Source: Brugia malayi (Eukaryota > Nematoda > Chromadorea > Rhabditida > Onchocercidae). From it: DNA of 64,000 nt. The stretch is from NCBI RefSeq assembly GCF_000002995.4, contig NW_025062479.1, positions 23,246,721 through 23,310,720 of the forward strand, in the 5' to 3' direction. A model generated the notes under the pieces. It was not told where the DNA came from, ran no database searches, and saw only the letters and a program-made list of their open reading frames with translations. Made by a program: the position numbers and the translations under genes. Below are positions 1 to 13,460 of the stretch, in pieces. The stretch's first letter is position 1, and every line of letters begins with the position of its first letter.

Positions 1-1370
1 AAAAAAATTACAAAGAGTCAAATTATTAGTTAATATTTGATTATAAAAATTTTTTCAACAAATATTAGCAAATTTAATATTTAGCATATATTAATTATTA
101 AAAAAAGAAAAAATATCACAAAACAAATGTATTATTTACTAAATGATTGTTTTAAATTTCATAAATTTAATATTGGAAAAATTTGATGCATCAAAGATTT
201 TAATTTAAAATGAAATATTTAACATATGTTTTCCTTTCATTTATCCTCATTTAACTAATCAATCTTGAACTGACAACAATTCATATTATATTTAATTAAT
301 GACAATTAATTTTTACATCAAAAATTATAATTTAGAAAGATAAAAGAGAGAAAGAGAGAGAGAGAGAGAGAAAAAAAAAACAACTATACTGATATTATTT
401 TCAAACTAAAATAACAAATATTATTGAGTTGGCAATGAAATACAAATATTATGTAAACAAATATGAATTCACAAATGATAACTTTCATATATATTTTTTT
501 TTCTTCCCCCCCTCCCCCCCCCTTCTCCATCAGTCATTTTTGAAATTGTGAAACGATTTTGCAGGGCTGTGAAATTGAGAGGTAATAATGGGAACAGGTG
601 ACGAACCTCATCAGATCATCCCATCATCATCATCTTAGCTTCTTCTCTCTCTCCCTCTCTCTCTCTCTCCCTCTCTCTCCCTCCCTCTCTCTGTGTCTCT
701 TTTTTCCTCTTCTAATTAGTTCGATATGTTGTAATCTTTTTAAAAATTTAAAAACTAACATTAAGCACAAAGTAGTTCGTTCATAGTATTGCTTTCAACT
801 TCATGAAATACATTTTTTTTTTTTTTAAATGCAAACATTAAATTTTTTATGACAAAAAAAAATAAAAAATAAAAGTTAATTTTTCTAAATGATAAATCAA
901 AAATAAAGATAAGAAAATTTTATCAATAAAAGTTAAAAAAAAATAAAAATTTTAAAATTTTTCAAAAATTTACTTAAATGTTTAATTTATTATACACAGT
1001 TGTGATCATTTTAATATATAAATATATTATAATTTTAGGATATTTCAGGTTTATTTGATTTATAGTTTAAATATGAAAAAGTTGAATAGTTGCTTGAAGT
1101 TAGTTCCGTGTTTTATCAAAATTTCTTTTTCTTTTTTTTTCTTTGAACTGAAAGTTGATTTTTTCACACCTGGCACAAAGTACTTAAATTGATTTGTTGA
1201 GGACAAATTAATGATTTGTTAAAATCAATACTAAACTAAATACAAAGTAAATTCTTTTTTTGCTTCTCTTTTTTTCTTCTACTTCAATTTTTTCATTTTA
1301 ACTTTAAATTTCAAAAAGTGTCTATTTTATGATTGTAAGAGCTTTGAATCGGGGAAAAACAAAAACAAAA

Positions 1371-1617
1371 ACGAATTGTCAGTTCGAAATTAAATTAATA
1401 AAAGTGATGTGAAAATTTAAAAAAAGATTTTGCTAATTTCTAAATTAGTATTTATTTTCAAACTTAAATTAGTGTTACACAATGATAAAAAATAAACGAA
1501 TTGTCAGTCTGAAATTAAATTAATAAAAGAGATATAAAAATTTAAAAAAAAAATTATGTTAATTTCTAAATTAGTATTTATTTTTAAACTTAAACAAATG
1601 TTATATAATGATAAAAA
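1371..1617. repeat. Tandem duplication, about 125-bp unit, two copies
   Basis: Both copies start with ACGAATTGTCAGT (1371 and 1496) and continue with the same order of A/T motifs (TAATTTCTAAATTAGTATTT appears in both). They differ at scattered positions, so the duplication is not very recent. Confidence 0.75.
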
Positions 1618-1721
1618 AAAAAATTTTATTTTTTTACAATTCAACAAAAAATCTTTTAGCACTTTGCAATGACAAAATTTTAAGCATATAATTTCCTAAA
1701 AATATTAAATATATGCTTTTC

Positions 1722-1753
<32 letters not shown>

Positions 1754-2574
1754 CCAATAATGATAATCATTAGGTACAATCAAAAAATATTGCAAAAAAA
1801 TTTTTCAAATTGAGCAATCATTTTTTTTTTAAATCTTTTTGTATAGAATGATTAAAAAAAAAAAAAGCGAATTTATTCAAATCTATTTCTCACCATTTTA
1901 AAAAATGAAAAAAAAAAAAAAAAGAAGGGGAAAACTCGTCTTATAATTATTTTTAGGACAAATTATGATTGAATACAATTTTTTTTTTCCCTTAAATTCC
2001 ACCATTATGGCTTGAAAATTTCTTACATGCCAATAAGTAAAAAGTAAAAATAAATTTTTTTTTTTTTTAATAATAATTAAATAAAAATAAATTTAAATAT
2101 AATTAAATAGTTAAATTTTTTAAGAAACAAAATATGAAATTATTGATTTGATAACTAATGGTTTTTTTAAAGAAAATTAAATGTTTTTTAAAAATTAATT
2201 TGATTTCTTACTTGTTAAAATAAAAATGATTGAGCATTTAGCAAAATGAGTTACATTTGAACTAAATAATCTCTTGTTGGAATAATAATTAATGAGTTTA
2301 AAGTTGTTTTATTCTTTGATTGATAAGCTTGAAAAAAGTTTAAAGTTATTTGTAATACATTGTTTCTTAATTTTATTTTTTTTTCAAAGATATTTTTGGA
2401 GAAGAAGAAACACATATATATATAAGCAAAATTTATTTTTGAAAGATACATAAATATATTAGTAATAAAAAAATTTTTAAAATAAACAAAAGAAAAAAAA
2501 AATGCGTAAAAATAATAAATAAAAATGTTGAAGTCCAAAGGTTAAATTTTATTTAGGGAAAAGCAAGCAAAATA

Positions 2575-2744
2575 GAAAATCAATAATAATAATAATAATA
2601 GCATTGTTGATAATAATAATAATAGTATTTATAATAATAATAAAAATAGTGGTAATAATGATGATAATAATATTAGTAAAAATATTAATAATAGTAATAA
2701 TTGTGTTGTTATTATTATAATATCTATTTATTGCATTATTAATG

Positions 2745-2785
<41 letters not shown>

Positions 2786-2805
2786 TATTATTATTATTAT
2801 CTGTA
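2575..2805. repeat. AAT/ATT trinucleotide array
   Basis: An AAT-rich part (2580-2700) is followed by an ATT-rich part (2706-2805), so the two halves are near complements and could fold back on each other. Interruptions by G and C show an old, degraded array. Confidence 0.8.
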
Positions 2806-3789
2806 ATAAAGAGATGAATACTCAGTATGTCTAAAAAAATAATCATAAAGCAAAACAAATTGCAAGTATTACTAATCCAACAACAATCTTTAAAAAAGAT
2901 CAGACTGAATGGTAGCATTGTGGTTGCACATTTTTAAAAAGATTAAATTTGACCTTAAAAGGGTCAAATTATGGAAGTATAAGTTCAAAAAGGTTAAATA
3001 AATGTCAAAAAGGTCAAACTTTATGCATACTAAATGATTTGGTAAAATTTTTTAGAAATTTTCTTATTGTACTATCTTTTAAGATTCCTTTTTGCCACTT
3101 AAAATACTTTTTCTAATCAATCAATCAACAAATTTAAATATTTGAAATAAATTAAACTAAAATTTAAATACCTTCAGGTGATCATTGCTAATACATTGAA
3201 AATAGGTATTACTTATTTCATTCTATTCAATAAAGTATGAAGTTATTAATTTTATAAGTATTTTCAAATTTAAAACTTACAAATATAGTATCTTTGCAGT
3301 TGAAATAAAACTCCGATGGTTATTTTATACTAATTTATCAAAAATTTAGATGAAAAAAAAAAAAAAAAACTACTCTTTTCATTTTTCTAAAAATAACTAA
3401 GATAGATTGATTATTAGAAATTTTAGATGGACTAAGATAAATTTTAAGCATAATCAGTTGAAAAAAAAAAAGCTTAAAAGTAACATTGAAATAGCTTTAT
3501 TCTTCTAAAAATGAAATTCATCTTTAATTCTAAGAAAAGTAAACAATAAATATCAATTTTCATTTCTTTGATGAGCAAAAAAAAATTAAATTAAAAAAAT
3601 AAAACTTTATTTGTCGTAAAGCTTTGAATATAGGAAAAGATATATATATTTTCGTTCATTTAATGAGAAAAAAAAATGAAATAAAATTTCCTTTATTTGA
3701 TTTAACATGTTAAATTAATGCATTTTCAATTCATTTATTAAAAATTTTTTGAATAAAAATTAATACCAAATAAAATAATATAAATAACT

Positions 3790-4115
3790 GAATTACTATT
3801 ATTATTTGAATAAAAATTAAATTGAATTAAATTAAATTAAACAATAACAGATCAAAACTTTTTCGTTTTGTTTATTGAAAATTTAAAAATTAATGCCATA
3901 TAATTAAACATAACTAAATAATATAAACAACTGAATTATTATTATTTTTTGAGTAAAAATTAAATTGAATTAAATCAAATTAAATTAAACAATAACAGAT
4001 CAAAACTTTTTCGTTTTGTTTATTGAAAATTTAAAAATTAATAATATAACTAATAAAAAATAACTGAATTATTATTTTTGAATAAAAATTAAATTGAATT
4101 AAATAAAAAATAACA
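3790..4115. repeat. Degenerate tandem repeat, about 150 bp
   Basis: The block ATTAAATTGAATTAAAT followed by AACAATAACAGATCAAAAC and TTTTTCGTTTTGTTTATTG occurs at about 3818-3895 and again at about 3958-4040. A third partial copy without the GATCAAAAC part lies at about 4086-4115. Confidence 0.7.
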
Positions 4116-4504
4116 GTAATCATTTTCTTTTTTGCATTTTTTTATCTTTTTAAATTAAAATAATCATTTCTTTTGCTTTTTTTTCATTCTCTCTCCCTCT
4201 CTCCCTCTCCCTCTCTCTCTCTCTCGAAAAGAGAATAATATTCAATTTTGAATAAATAAAATATGCATATGTAAAAAAAAAAAAAAAAAAAAAAAAAAAG
4301 ATTTAATGCAAAACTGTACGAAAATGAAAAATCTTCTAAACTAAGCAAACAATAATTTAGCATCAATTAAGCATATTGCTTGTTGTCACGTAAATAGTAA
4401 GTAGCTTAAGGACAAGGACTTAAATTAAGGCCCAGTCTATATGAATTTGTAAAAGCATTAAAAGCCCAAAAGTACTCATTCAGCAATGATTAAAATGCAT
4501 ACCG

Positions 4505-4544
<40 letters not shown>

Positions 4545-6687
4545 GGGAGAGAGAGAAAGGCGACGATTGGATGTAATTATAAAAGTACTCAAAATTTCAC
4601 ACTGTTTTTGACATATCACAACTTTTTTAATATTAACACCTCTCTTCCTCCTCTTTTTTCCTGTCAATTCCTCTCTCATTCATTCATTCATTTCGCTCAT
4701 TCATTCATTCATTCCTTTATTCCTTCTACTTTCATACAGTTCTGTTACACTAAAGAAGATGAAAAAGCATTCCAATTTAACTATGTTTAAAAAAGATTTA
4801 TAAAAAAAAAATTTTTTTTTTTAAAAAACTGCCAAAATTCAAAATTGAAAAGAGAGAGAGAGAGGAAGAAAAAAGAGAAAGGCTATTCATACTTTAATTT
4901 TTTATCTTCCATTTTTTTTACTTTTTATTTCTCTTTCACCCCTAAAAAGAAAAAGTCAATCTAAAAAATGAGAAAAAAAAAATTGAATTTTTTTTATTCT
5001 GTTCATTGTAAACAAAATAATTAAACAAAAAGATTTTCCTTAATTTTATTAAAAAAAAAAAAAAATATTTGGTAAGAAAAGGAAAAATAATGCATAAATC
5101 GAAAATGATTTTATTCGAAATTAATGCATTTTAATATAAGAAAAAAGCAAAAAGCCAAAAAAAAAAAAAAAAAAAAAAAAATAATATTTCATTATTTGGG
5201 CTATTTTGCATTTAATTCATTTGAAAAAAGAAACTGATTAATTACATTTTTATTTCAAACATTTAAAAATGAAAATTTCATTTATGCATTGTAAACATAT
5301 TTCAAACTAAAACAATTTTAAATAAATTAATCAATTACAAATATTAATACAAATTTCAAAATAGTAATACAAATATTTCTTTTGCATGTAATATTCAAAT
5401 TTCGATCGAATTAAAAAAATAAACAAAAAATGATATTAAATTAGTAAGAATGGCTTCTTTCGTTTTCATTCTCTCCTTGCAATGCTAAAATTTTTAATGG
5501 ACATTGGATAACTTTTAGAAATTCGTTTCTTTTATAAAAAATCTAAAAATGAAATGGTTTAAAAAAAAAAAAAAAAAAAAGAGAGGGAGAGAGAGAGAGA
5601 GAGAGAAAGTTTGTACAGTGTGCTAAAATTTTAGCTTTAGCTTAAAAGTACATTAAAATAAATCTCTTAAAAAAAAAAAAAATTTTCGCTAACTTCAATT
5701 AAATTAACAACTAGCATTTTCATTCAAATGAAAATGCTAATTTAGCAATAAGCAAAATTTAACAAAGTTAAAGACAGAAAGAATTGATTGATTTAGTCAA
5801 AAAATTTTACTTTCTTTTTCTTTCTTCCTTCATCATACATCAATTAATTTAAATTGACGTTTTTAAAATCAAAAAAAATCAAAAAAAAAAAGTCACTTTC
5901 TCACGTTCTTCATATTTGTTAAACAGAGAGAGGGAGAGGAAAAAAAATGGTTAAAATTAAAAATTGAACTTTTAAAATTTAATATGATTGAAAAGAAAAA
6001 ACGAAATGATTTGAAGTATTGTGAAAAAAAAAAAAAAAAATAGAATTTTACTAATAATATTTATATTTTTCAAAAATAACGAAAAAAAAAAAAAAAAAAC
6101 AAACATTCTAAATTATAAACTATAATAAAACTAAAAAAATAGAAATTTTTTCCTACTTTTTTTTTTTTTCAAATAAGAAATATTAATTTTTTGATATTAT
6201 ATTTTAAAAGTTAAAGAACAAAAAATAAAAAAAAAAAAAAATAAAAAAAAAGGAAAGAAATGCTAATAAACAGCTAATAATATATATAGTTACAATCAAG
6301 AATGAATAAATTTTTTGAATATCAAAAAAAAAGAAAAGTAAAAAAATAGAAGAAAGTATTAAATTATTGTATTTAAAAATTATTCCGCAAGCATTTTCAC
6401 ATTTTTTCCATCATATATGTATGGAATGTTTCTGACAAAATGTTAATAAAATCAGTGAATGAAAATTTATTGACAACAAAATGAAATAAAAAACGAAGTA
6501 TAAGTATGTTATGGTTCTAAAATCTAATGGGAAATGATATCAAAATTAGCTAAATCCCCCTTGAGGGTAGAAATTGAATTTGAACTAATCCATTTCACTG
6601 CTTTTCCACCTCTTCTTGCTAATAACAACAAAAAAAAAAAAACAATAATTGCAAAAGCTTAATCATCAAAAATCGTCAGCTGTTCAA

Positions 6688-6878
6688 TTCTTCAGTTCAA
6701 CTCAACTCAATTCAATTCAATTCAAATTGCTCATTTCTTCAGTTCAACTCAACTCAATTCTTCAGTTCAACTCAACTCAATTCAATTCAATTCAAATTGC
6801 TCATTTCTTCAGTTCAACTCAACTCAACTCAATTCAATTCAATTCATTTCAGTTCATTTTAGTTCAATTCAAATTAAA
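6688..6878. repeat. Pentamer-based repeat (TTCAA/CTCAA)
   Basis: The unit TTCTTCAGTTCAACTCAACT followed by several TTCAA pentamers and ATTGCTCA recurs three to four times. The 88-residue open frame over it is an echo of the pentamer and is not a gene. Confidence 0.8.
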
Positions 6879-8333
6879 ATTTGATTTATCATTTGTATTT
6901 ATTCTAATTTCATAGCAATTATTATTATGCATAATTATGATGGACCTTAAATTCATTATCTAGAAATATGTTTACTAAATTCATTATCTAGAAATATGTC
7001 TTATTTTGAGAAATGATATCAAAAAAAAAAAAAAATGATATCAAGTAAAGACCAAAAAAAAAAATAATTATTAAATTAATGTAAAAAAAATTTTTTTTTT
7101 TTTTAACAATCGAAATAAAATGAGAAAAATGAATGTGTATAAAATGAAATTTGTATTTGATATTTGAAGCTATAATAACTTGCATCATAAATTTAATGAG
7201 TTAAATTAATTTTAAATTACTTTACATATCATTCCTTTTTTTCTTTCTTTTTTCCCTGCTAAAATTTAAATGATAAGTGATAAGCAAACATTTTAAATTT
7301 ACTGCTTTTTGAACAAAAATAGGTAAACCATCATTTTGCTTCATCGAATAGTAGTAATTTTAATAGGATTAACTAGTTAATATAAAATGCAAAAAAAAAA
7401 AAAAGAAGAGTAAGTTGTCAATTTCAGATGAATAAAAAAGTGACATCTAATTTTCATTTCCATAAAGAAAAGATGAGAAATGATTGTGAAATAATTTTTA
7501 AATAAAATAAAATTTTTCAAAAAAAAAGAATAATAAGTAAAATTTCCAAAAAAAGAATAAAATAAAATCACAGAAGAAATTAATGAATTAATAAGCATTG
7601 ATTGAAAATTAATTTTACAATTAATGAGGTAATAATATCAGAGAATTACTCAAGAGAGATGTCAATATTACTGATAATAACTGATAATCTTTTATTGATA
7701 AAATGAGCAAAACCTTTTGTCACCTATCTTTGTCATCATAGATGACCAATACAATACATTATGTCATTTCATATTTTCTACTACTACTAGATCATTCTTT
7801 GATTATTTAAATTTCTACAGCAATCGATGAAACTAAAAATTAATCTCTCACTGATCAAAGATCATAGCAAGTACAGTTTAAGTATATAGCAAAAGTAAGT
7901 GTAGTTATATAGTAAGTATAGTTAAGTATATTATGAATTTAAGTTAATGAATTGGTACGTATAGAGAAATCTTTCTCACGTACGTGAGCATGTGAGCACT
8001 TAGTGATATATGCGTGAGTATATGCATGAATATAAATGTATAATTGTGAGAATATTTTTAATTTTAACTTCTTTTTTTGTTTTATTTAAGTAAATTCGAA
8101 GAGTAATGTAAGAAAGAAATGAAAATTAGGTGAGAGAAATATGATTAATCGATTGATAAATTATAATTTATAAAATGAGAAATTAAATAAGAAATTATTA
8201 ACAATAATAGTAAGTCAAATTGAAAAATTACTACTAAATTATTAAATGATAAATTGAAATTGATTATTAGTAGGTAGTTCCTAAAATTTATTTGAAATTT
8301 TTCAAAAAATTTAAAATTTATTTACAACCAAAT

Positions 8334-8456
8334 ATGTCTCATACCGTAGAAGTAAAAGAGCTGCAAGTTATTGACAAGGTCTTGGAACGCTATATTTTGA
8401 TGATGAATGTAATACTACGGTGTTGGCTAGAATTAGGCATTGACTCTTATGATTAG
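8334..8456 (+). CDS. Candidate small ORF, 40 codons, unrecognised
   Basis: An ATG at 8334 in the context AATATG opens a 40-residue frame ending in TAG at 8454-8456. The peptide starts MSHTVEVKELQVIDKVLERY and continues with a Leu/Ile/Met-rich helix and a Trp, ending LGIDSYD. It has mixed amino-acid usage, unlike the Phe/Lys/Asn-rich chance frames nearby, and marks the point where base composition changes from desert to gene-dense. I do not recognise it. It could be a real microprotein, a first exon (a possible GT donor lies at the ACG|GTGTTG point inside the frame), or chance. It lies about 700 bp upstream of the ARGLU1-like gene on the same strand. Confidence 0.3.
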   Translation: MSHTVEVKELQVIDKVLERYILMMNVILRCWLELGIDSYD

Positions 8457-9165
8457 GTTATGGGTATTTATTGTTGAGTTTGTTGGTGTTTCCCCTACTG
8501 TTGGGTAAATTGAAGGTTTTCGGGTGGGTATTTTATGGGTATTTTATTCATATGAATGACATTCAACAAATCTATTGCTTTCCACATGAAAAAATATACC
8601 TTTTTTGCTGTCTGAAATTGCTGTCTGAAAAAAACATAACTGATGCAACAATAACAGTGTCAGTAAAGAAAATTTTGACTGCATTTGTAGCACTTTTCCT
8701 GAGTAACTCAAACTATAGGTCATCAATGAAAATTTGATAGAAGTAATACACATATTGACAATTTAACTAGGTTAAAAAATCACGAATGTCACTGTCATCC
8801 GGATTAATTCCAAAAGATTGCTAATTTAGAAATTATGATTAGTTATTATTTAGGATAGTATCAGTAACCTTTTGACATATAATCCTAACAACAAAAACGA
8901 TCAAATAATCAAAGAATCCCACCTATCCAATGGAAGCTGATAATTTTGGCTGCTTGTTCATTCTTGTAGTTGAAATTATATGCCTATCTTTTAAAGTGGA
9001 ATGATCGATAGTTTGTACAGTGTAAAGTTTCTGATTGGGAGTGGTTAAATTGCCTTGCCTGCGGCTTGTTAAATTTAGCACCATACTTTTATTGCAAGTA
9101 ACTTTTTGGACTATGAAGACTTTGGTGGAATTCATTAATCAAACCTTTATTGCAGCTAAGAAATA
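8457..9165 (+). promoter_or_regulatory. Upstream region of the ARGLU1-like gene
   Basis: No further exon was found. The last bases before the coding region are TTTATTGCAG (AG at 9154-9155) followed by ten bases and the ATG. With no exon recognised upstream this looks like a spliced-leader trans-splice acceptor. An ordinary 5' UTR intron is the alternative. Confidence 0.4.
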
Positions 9166-12100
9166 ATGCCTCGTAGTAGATCGCGTGACCGTAGGCGTCG
9201 TTCACGTTCCCGCTCACGTGACGAGCGTCGAGATCGTGATAGGCGGTATCGCAAAGATAAGGATCGTCGACGAAGACGTGATTCTGATCATTCCGCTTCT
9301 GAAAATGAAATCGAGTCACTGCTGAAAAGAGAAAAACGAGGGTAAGTGCATCCAATGAAATTAATATATTGCGAGAGAGATAATATATGTTTTACTACTT
9401 TTTTAAATTTGTAAATGTAAGTTTTTACTAAGTGAGTATGTGATTTAAGATTTGTTAGGAGTTAGTACTTTGGTGTAAGTTGGAAACAGTAAATATTCAA
9501 CTTTTATATGTAAAAGTTATCCTTTTCTCTTTGATTTGCTTTACTGTACTTAGTAATTCGTAATAAGATAGTTTTAAGTTTATATTCTTGAAAATCTAAA
9601 AAAAAAATTTTTTTTTTTTTAGCAGTAAGTTATGAATACCTCGTTTTTAGTAGAGCGTATATCAGTAGTATGAGTTGGTGTAAGCTTAGCTGTATTGGCC
9701 ATATTTTCACTAAGTATAATGTAGTTACGATTTTCCAAAAATATGATTAAAATATGTTTTATGGGTTTAATAAAAGCTCGTTTCGGAAATTGACCATTTC
9801 CAGGTATTATAAAGTTTTGGGAAAATGTTCGAATGTATCATTTTATTGATTGAAGACTTTAATAAACGAATGAATATCTTTTGATGAATTGGTTAATTAG
9901 TTTTCCTCTTAAAAAATTGTCCACGAAATGATTGTGCACTACAGTGTTATTTGGGAAGGGTAGCAGGCTGTTTGATAATGTAAAAAAGGAGCAGCAAATT
10001 TAAGAAATTCGAATAATCGAACTGTAGCGGTTGCATAACCGACTTTGGAACAGAACTAAGTAAATTTTGCCATGGTAGAAGTGAGCATTCACTGTGGTAC
10101 GTATGGTGTGTAAAACATGGAGTGCCAGAAATTCAATTTTTTTTTAATCAAATGATTTTGGCTTAAAATTCTATGCATCTAATGAAGTAATAGTCGATGT
10201 TGCTAATGTGTATGTACTTTCATACCATTTATGATATAAATATTGATAATGACTATGCTTTCAGAAATGGTAGTTCAAATTCACCGTCTACATCGCTAGG
10301 AGCATTGGTTAGCGAATTAGGGGCTGGCGTGAAATTTGATGCATCGCAGCTAAGTCAAGCAGCCAAAGATTGGTTGGATGCAAGGGTCACTGAGCAGGTA
10401 ATATTTTTTCTATGTCTTGTGCGTGTGTTGTTTAGAGATTTCTGTTTTTACTATCACTAATTATCGGTTACCAAAAATTTTGTTTCTGGTCATACTGTCA
10501 GCTGTGGTCAACCGATGTGGGATTTGAAAGGTTGCTGTTTTTACTTAATTGCTACTGCGGTAGCTTTAGTTACCTTTGCTATTTGTTATTAAAGAAATGC
10601 ATCTGATTCACGATTACAATTTTGGACTTATTTAGTAACATTGTTCCAACTTAGGTTTTCTTGGCCTTATGCACGCTTCAAGTAACTTTTCTTAATGACT
10701 GCCTAGTAAGATACAATAAAATGTTGCACGAAAGATTGGGAAAGCTACTTAGTTCGCGTAGTTAGTTTGAGATGCAAATATTTTTTAGTGTTCAAAGTTA
10801 GGACTGAAGGATTCGAGTCTTAGAAATTTCAAAAAGTGGAACGGAAATAATTTCATTTTCATGCCAGATCTCTACTTTCGGATGCAAGCATTCCCAGTTC
10901 TTTATTTATAGTTCGGGTTCTTAAGAAGTTAGTTTATGCTACGTTTCGTTTTAACACCATGTTAGGTGTCACACAAAAAAAGAATATTGAAGAATGGAGA
11001 AAGGCTGTCTGTGTGTGTGCACCTTGCGGCCGCTAATTAGCTGGAAGGATTCATTTATGGAGTCCGACCACATCAATGGTATTTTTTGAAAATTAGATCT
11101 TAATTTTGTAATTGACTAATGTTCATTTTGGAAAGTTTGTATGCTTTGCTCTGCTATTTGGCATCATCAAACGTTTTTTTGTTTAAAGCTTCTTTTAAAT
11201 CAATGGTTGCCATCATATTGCAGCGCAAGACTTGCAAATTTTTCGAACGAAAGAACATTTCTTTCCTGTTTTTCTGAAACATTTCCTTGTAGGTGAGTGC
11301 AAGAGTAGCTGATTTGGAATTGTTGGTTCAGGAACGCGTAGCCAAGGCACGCGCAGACCTGGAATCCAGGTTACGTTCGCAGATTGAGCAAGAAATGATA
11401 CACGAAGTGGAAGAAAGTCGAAAAAGAGAAGTGAGCTAAAACTCTTTTACAGCCTTTTCGTCAACAGAAATGCTTTTGAAATTCAAAGAGTGATTTGCCT
11501 AAAACCCCATGAAAATTATGGAAGAGTAAGAATGCACGTTTTTTTCTTTTTCCTTGACCTAATAACGATGGTCAACATCGTTAAATATTCGAATGGTTGA
11601 ATCTAGTTTTCCTAAATAATATTTGCAGGAGGAGTCAAAAAAACGATGCATAGAACTTGAAGAAAATTTGGAGAATAAAATGAAAGAATTGGAGGAAACA
11701 GAAAAGAAATTGGTAAAGTCTTAAAATGCTTTACATGGATATACACTTAGATTAACATAATGAGTGATGTAGTTTCCGTTATCGCCATGTTTCAGGCTTT
11801 TGCACAATTTCAGCACAAATCAATCTCGCAGCAGCTGTTTGAATTACTTTGAATTACTTGTAAATAATTAAATCAGCTGATATTGACTAGCATCCACTAT
11901 TCTTTGTTGACTTAAAAGGGGTCAACAAAGAATAGTGGTATTTCGGGAGGAAATTCATAATGTGCACATACCTTGCACAGTACTTGGAAATACACACTGC
12001 TGCGTGATATCGCTGGGATACTACAACAGGCAAGCTACTAGTAGGTGTTCCGTTGGCCGATAAACTGTTGCAACGCCAAAGCGAAGTACACGAATTCGTA

Positions 12101-12488
12101 CTACTTACGAGCTGTATGTTCATTCAAATATGAGCTTTTTTTAGAATCCTGATTTGGCAATTGTTGGTTTCAACACATTTCTTGTAGTGGTGTTTTTAGT
12201 CACGGGTAGGCCGCTGATTATTAGTTTCTTAGGCGTTTCCATCGTGTGCACATAGTTTTGGGTTATTTTGAATCATTGTTTTCTCTCTTTTTGTAATCTA
12301 TTAGTTAAAAGTCCTTTTTTCAGAAGCAGGAGCGCTTATTAATGCTGGAAACGAAGAGCAAACTAGAAATGGAACGAAATGCGCTGATTCAAGAACGCGA
12401 AATGTTAACCAAAAGTGAGCAGCAAGCGATACTGAATAAAGGTGGAACAATGAGGGCGCCAATCAAGTTGAAGCTCGGCTTTAAATGA
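9166..12488 (+). CDS. ARGLU1: ARGLU1-like arginine/glutamate-rich protein
   Basis: Five exons: 9166-9341, 10265-10397, 11293-11430, 11629-11712, 12324-12488; 231 residues, phases consistent throughout. Residues 1-45 are an Arg/Ser/Asp-rich nuclear region (MPRSRSRDRRRRSRSRSRDE). From about residue 85 to 215 the protein is a long Glu/Arg/Lys-rich coiled coil (ARVADLELLVQERVAKARAD). The C-terminus, ILNKGGTMRAPIKLKLGFK, matches the layout of the vertebrate ARGLU1 end (ILGKGK...KLSFSLK). Known vertebrate ARGLU1 is nuclear, binds Mediator MED1 and modulates splicing; a similar role is inferred here. It is shorter than human ARGLU1 (about 273 residues), mostly in the RS part. An AATAAA overlaps the stop codon (12488-12493), which is unusually close for a poly(A) signal, so a later signal is likely used. 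Another RS/coiled-coil family cannot be excluded. Confidence 0.72.
11894..11938. repeat. Perfect 18-bp inverted repeat in ARGLU1-like intron 4
   Basis: CCACTATTCTTTGTTGAC (11894-11911) is followed by a 9-nt spacer and its exact reverse complement (11921-11938). It lies between exons 4 and 5 of the ARGLU1-like gene. The stem is more GC-balanced than its surroundings. Confidence 0.9.
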
Positions 12489-13460
12489 ATAAAATGACGA
12501 TGAAGATGAAACGATGTGAAATGTATTAAATTAAATTTAACTCATGATGGTTGAGAAACTTTCGAAGTCCCTGTGCTGAAGTATTTTTCTTTTGGCTGTA
12601 GCGCTGAGGAGCAACTTGTTTTACGTCTTCCTTTATCCCCTTTAAATTCATGTTGCGTTATTATGTATTTTTCTTTTTTTTTCTTTTTTTTTTTTTAATT
12701 TATAGTTCGTGTCCATTCTAGTACTTTTTCAATTATTGCTCGTGCATTGTATATAGAAATGAATCCTCAACTTGCAAAACTGCATTGAAAAGATTTTTGA
12801 ACATATAGTTGAGCAGCAAGTTTATCGCTGTAAAGAAGCGATCTTCAGAAGTTGAACTGGTTTGAATCTCTATTTTGGTGACTGTGCGATATGTTGGCTG
12901 ATTTTGAATTCATGTGAGATATTTGCTTGGAATCGCCCACTATAATGCTTATCATGTCATCTTGAACGAATGTACCACATGTTTTTGCTAGTAGAGGTTT
13001 TGGGTTCGGTTCCGGTTTAGTTACAAACAAATCGGGAGGTGATTTCGTGTAAAAGATGTGAAAGGCAAATTTTGACATGATAAGCAATGTATGCCTTGGA
13101 ACTTTTATTTATTTGAGGTTTGGTGAATTTCAGGTACTCCGTTAATATAATTTTGTTTGACAGCTTGCGATGAATAATTTATTCTGACTGCCAAAAATGA
13201 CAGAATCAACATTTGCATTGAAAGACTGTATACTCCAATGTAGTTATACTCTGGATGGAGTGCTTAGATATTGCTGTAGGATTCCGGTTTCCACCCGGAG
13301 CGAAAGTTTTGAAACGATCCAATTTTGGTATAAGAGCTTCAAATATACCATTGAAAACAATAAAATTTATGAATTGCGACGGTAAGAATGAAAGTGTAAG
13401 CATGTCAGTATGCATTACACCGGTGTAGGTTGAAAAAAATATAGAATATTTGACCATTAG
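12489..13460. other. Convergent spacer, ARGLU1-like (+) and ELMOD (-)
   Basis: This holds the 3' UTRs of two convergent genes. A minus-strand AATAAA (TTTATT at 13178-13183) lies 278 bp past the ELMOD stop and is a plausible poly(A) signal. Two overlapping open frames (13197-13385 plus, 13206-13457 minus) lie here. The plus frame has somewhat protein-like composition, but neither resembles anything known and they exclude each other. Confidence 0.5.

Larger units (their letters stand above)
1..8333. other. AT-rich gene desert, left flank
   Basis: No exon with sustained coding character was found on either strand. The stretch is dominated by A and T runs, AG/CT tracts (about 344-372, 637-692, 4189-4226, 4508-4557, 5580-5606), AAT/ATT trinucleotide arrays and short direct duplications that are listed separately. 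A perfect 14-bp palindrome with core CACGTACGTG lies at 7975-7988. Open frames here are low-complexity readings of repeats. Short or isolated exons could have been missed by eye. Confidence 0.6.

Noticed and set aside
13197..13457. Two opposite overlapping frames, one containing APGGNRNPTAI
   Set aside because: They exclude each other, lie in the ELMOD 3' region, and match no family I recognise; kept only as a remark.
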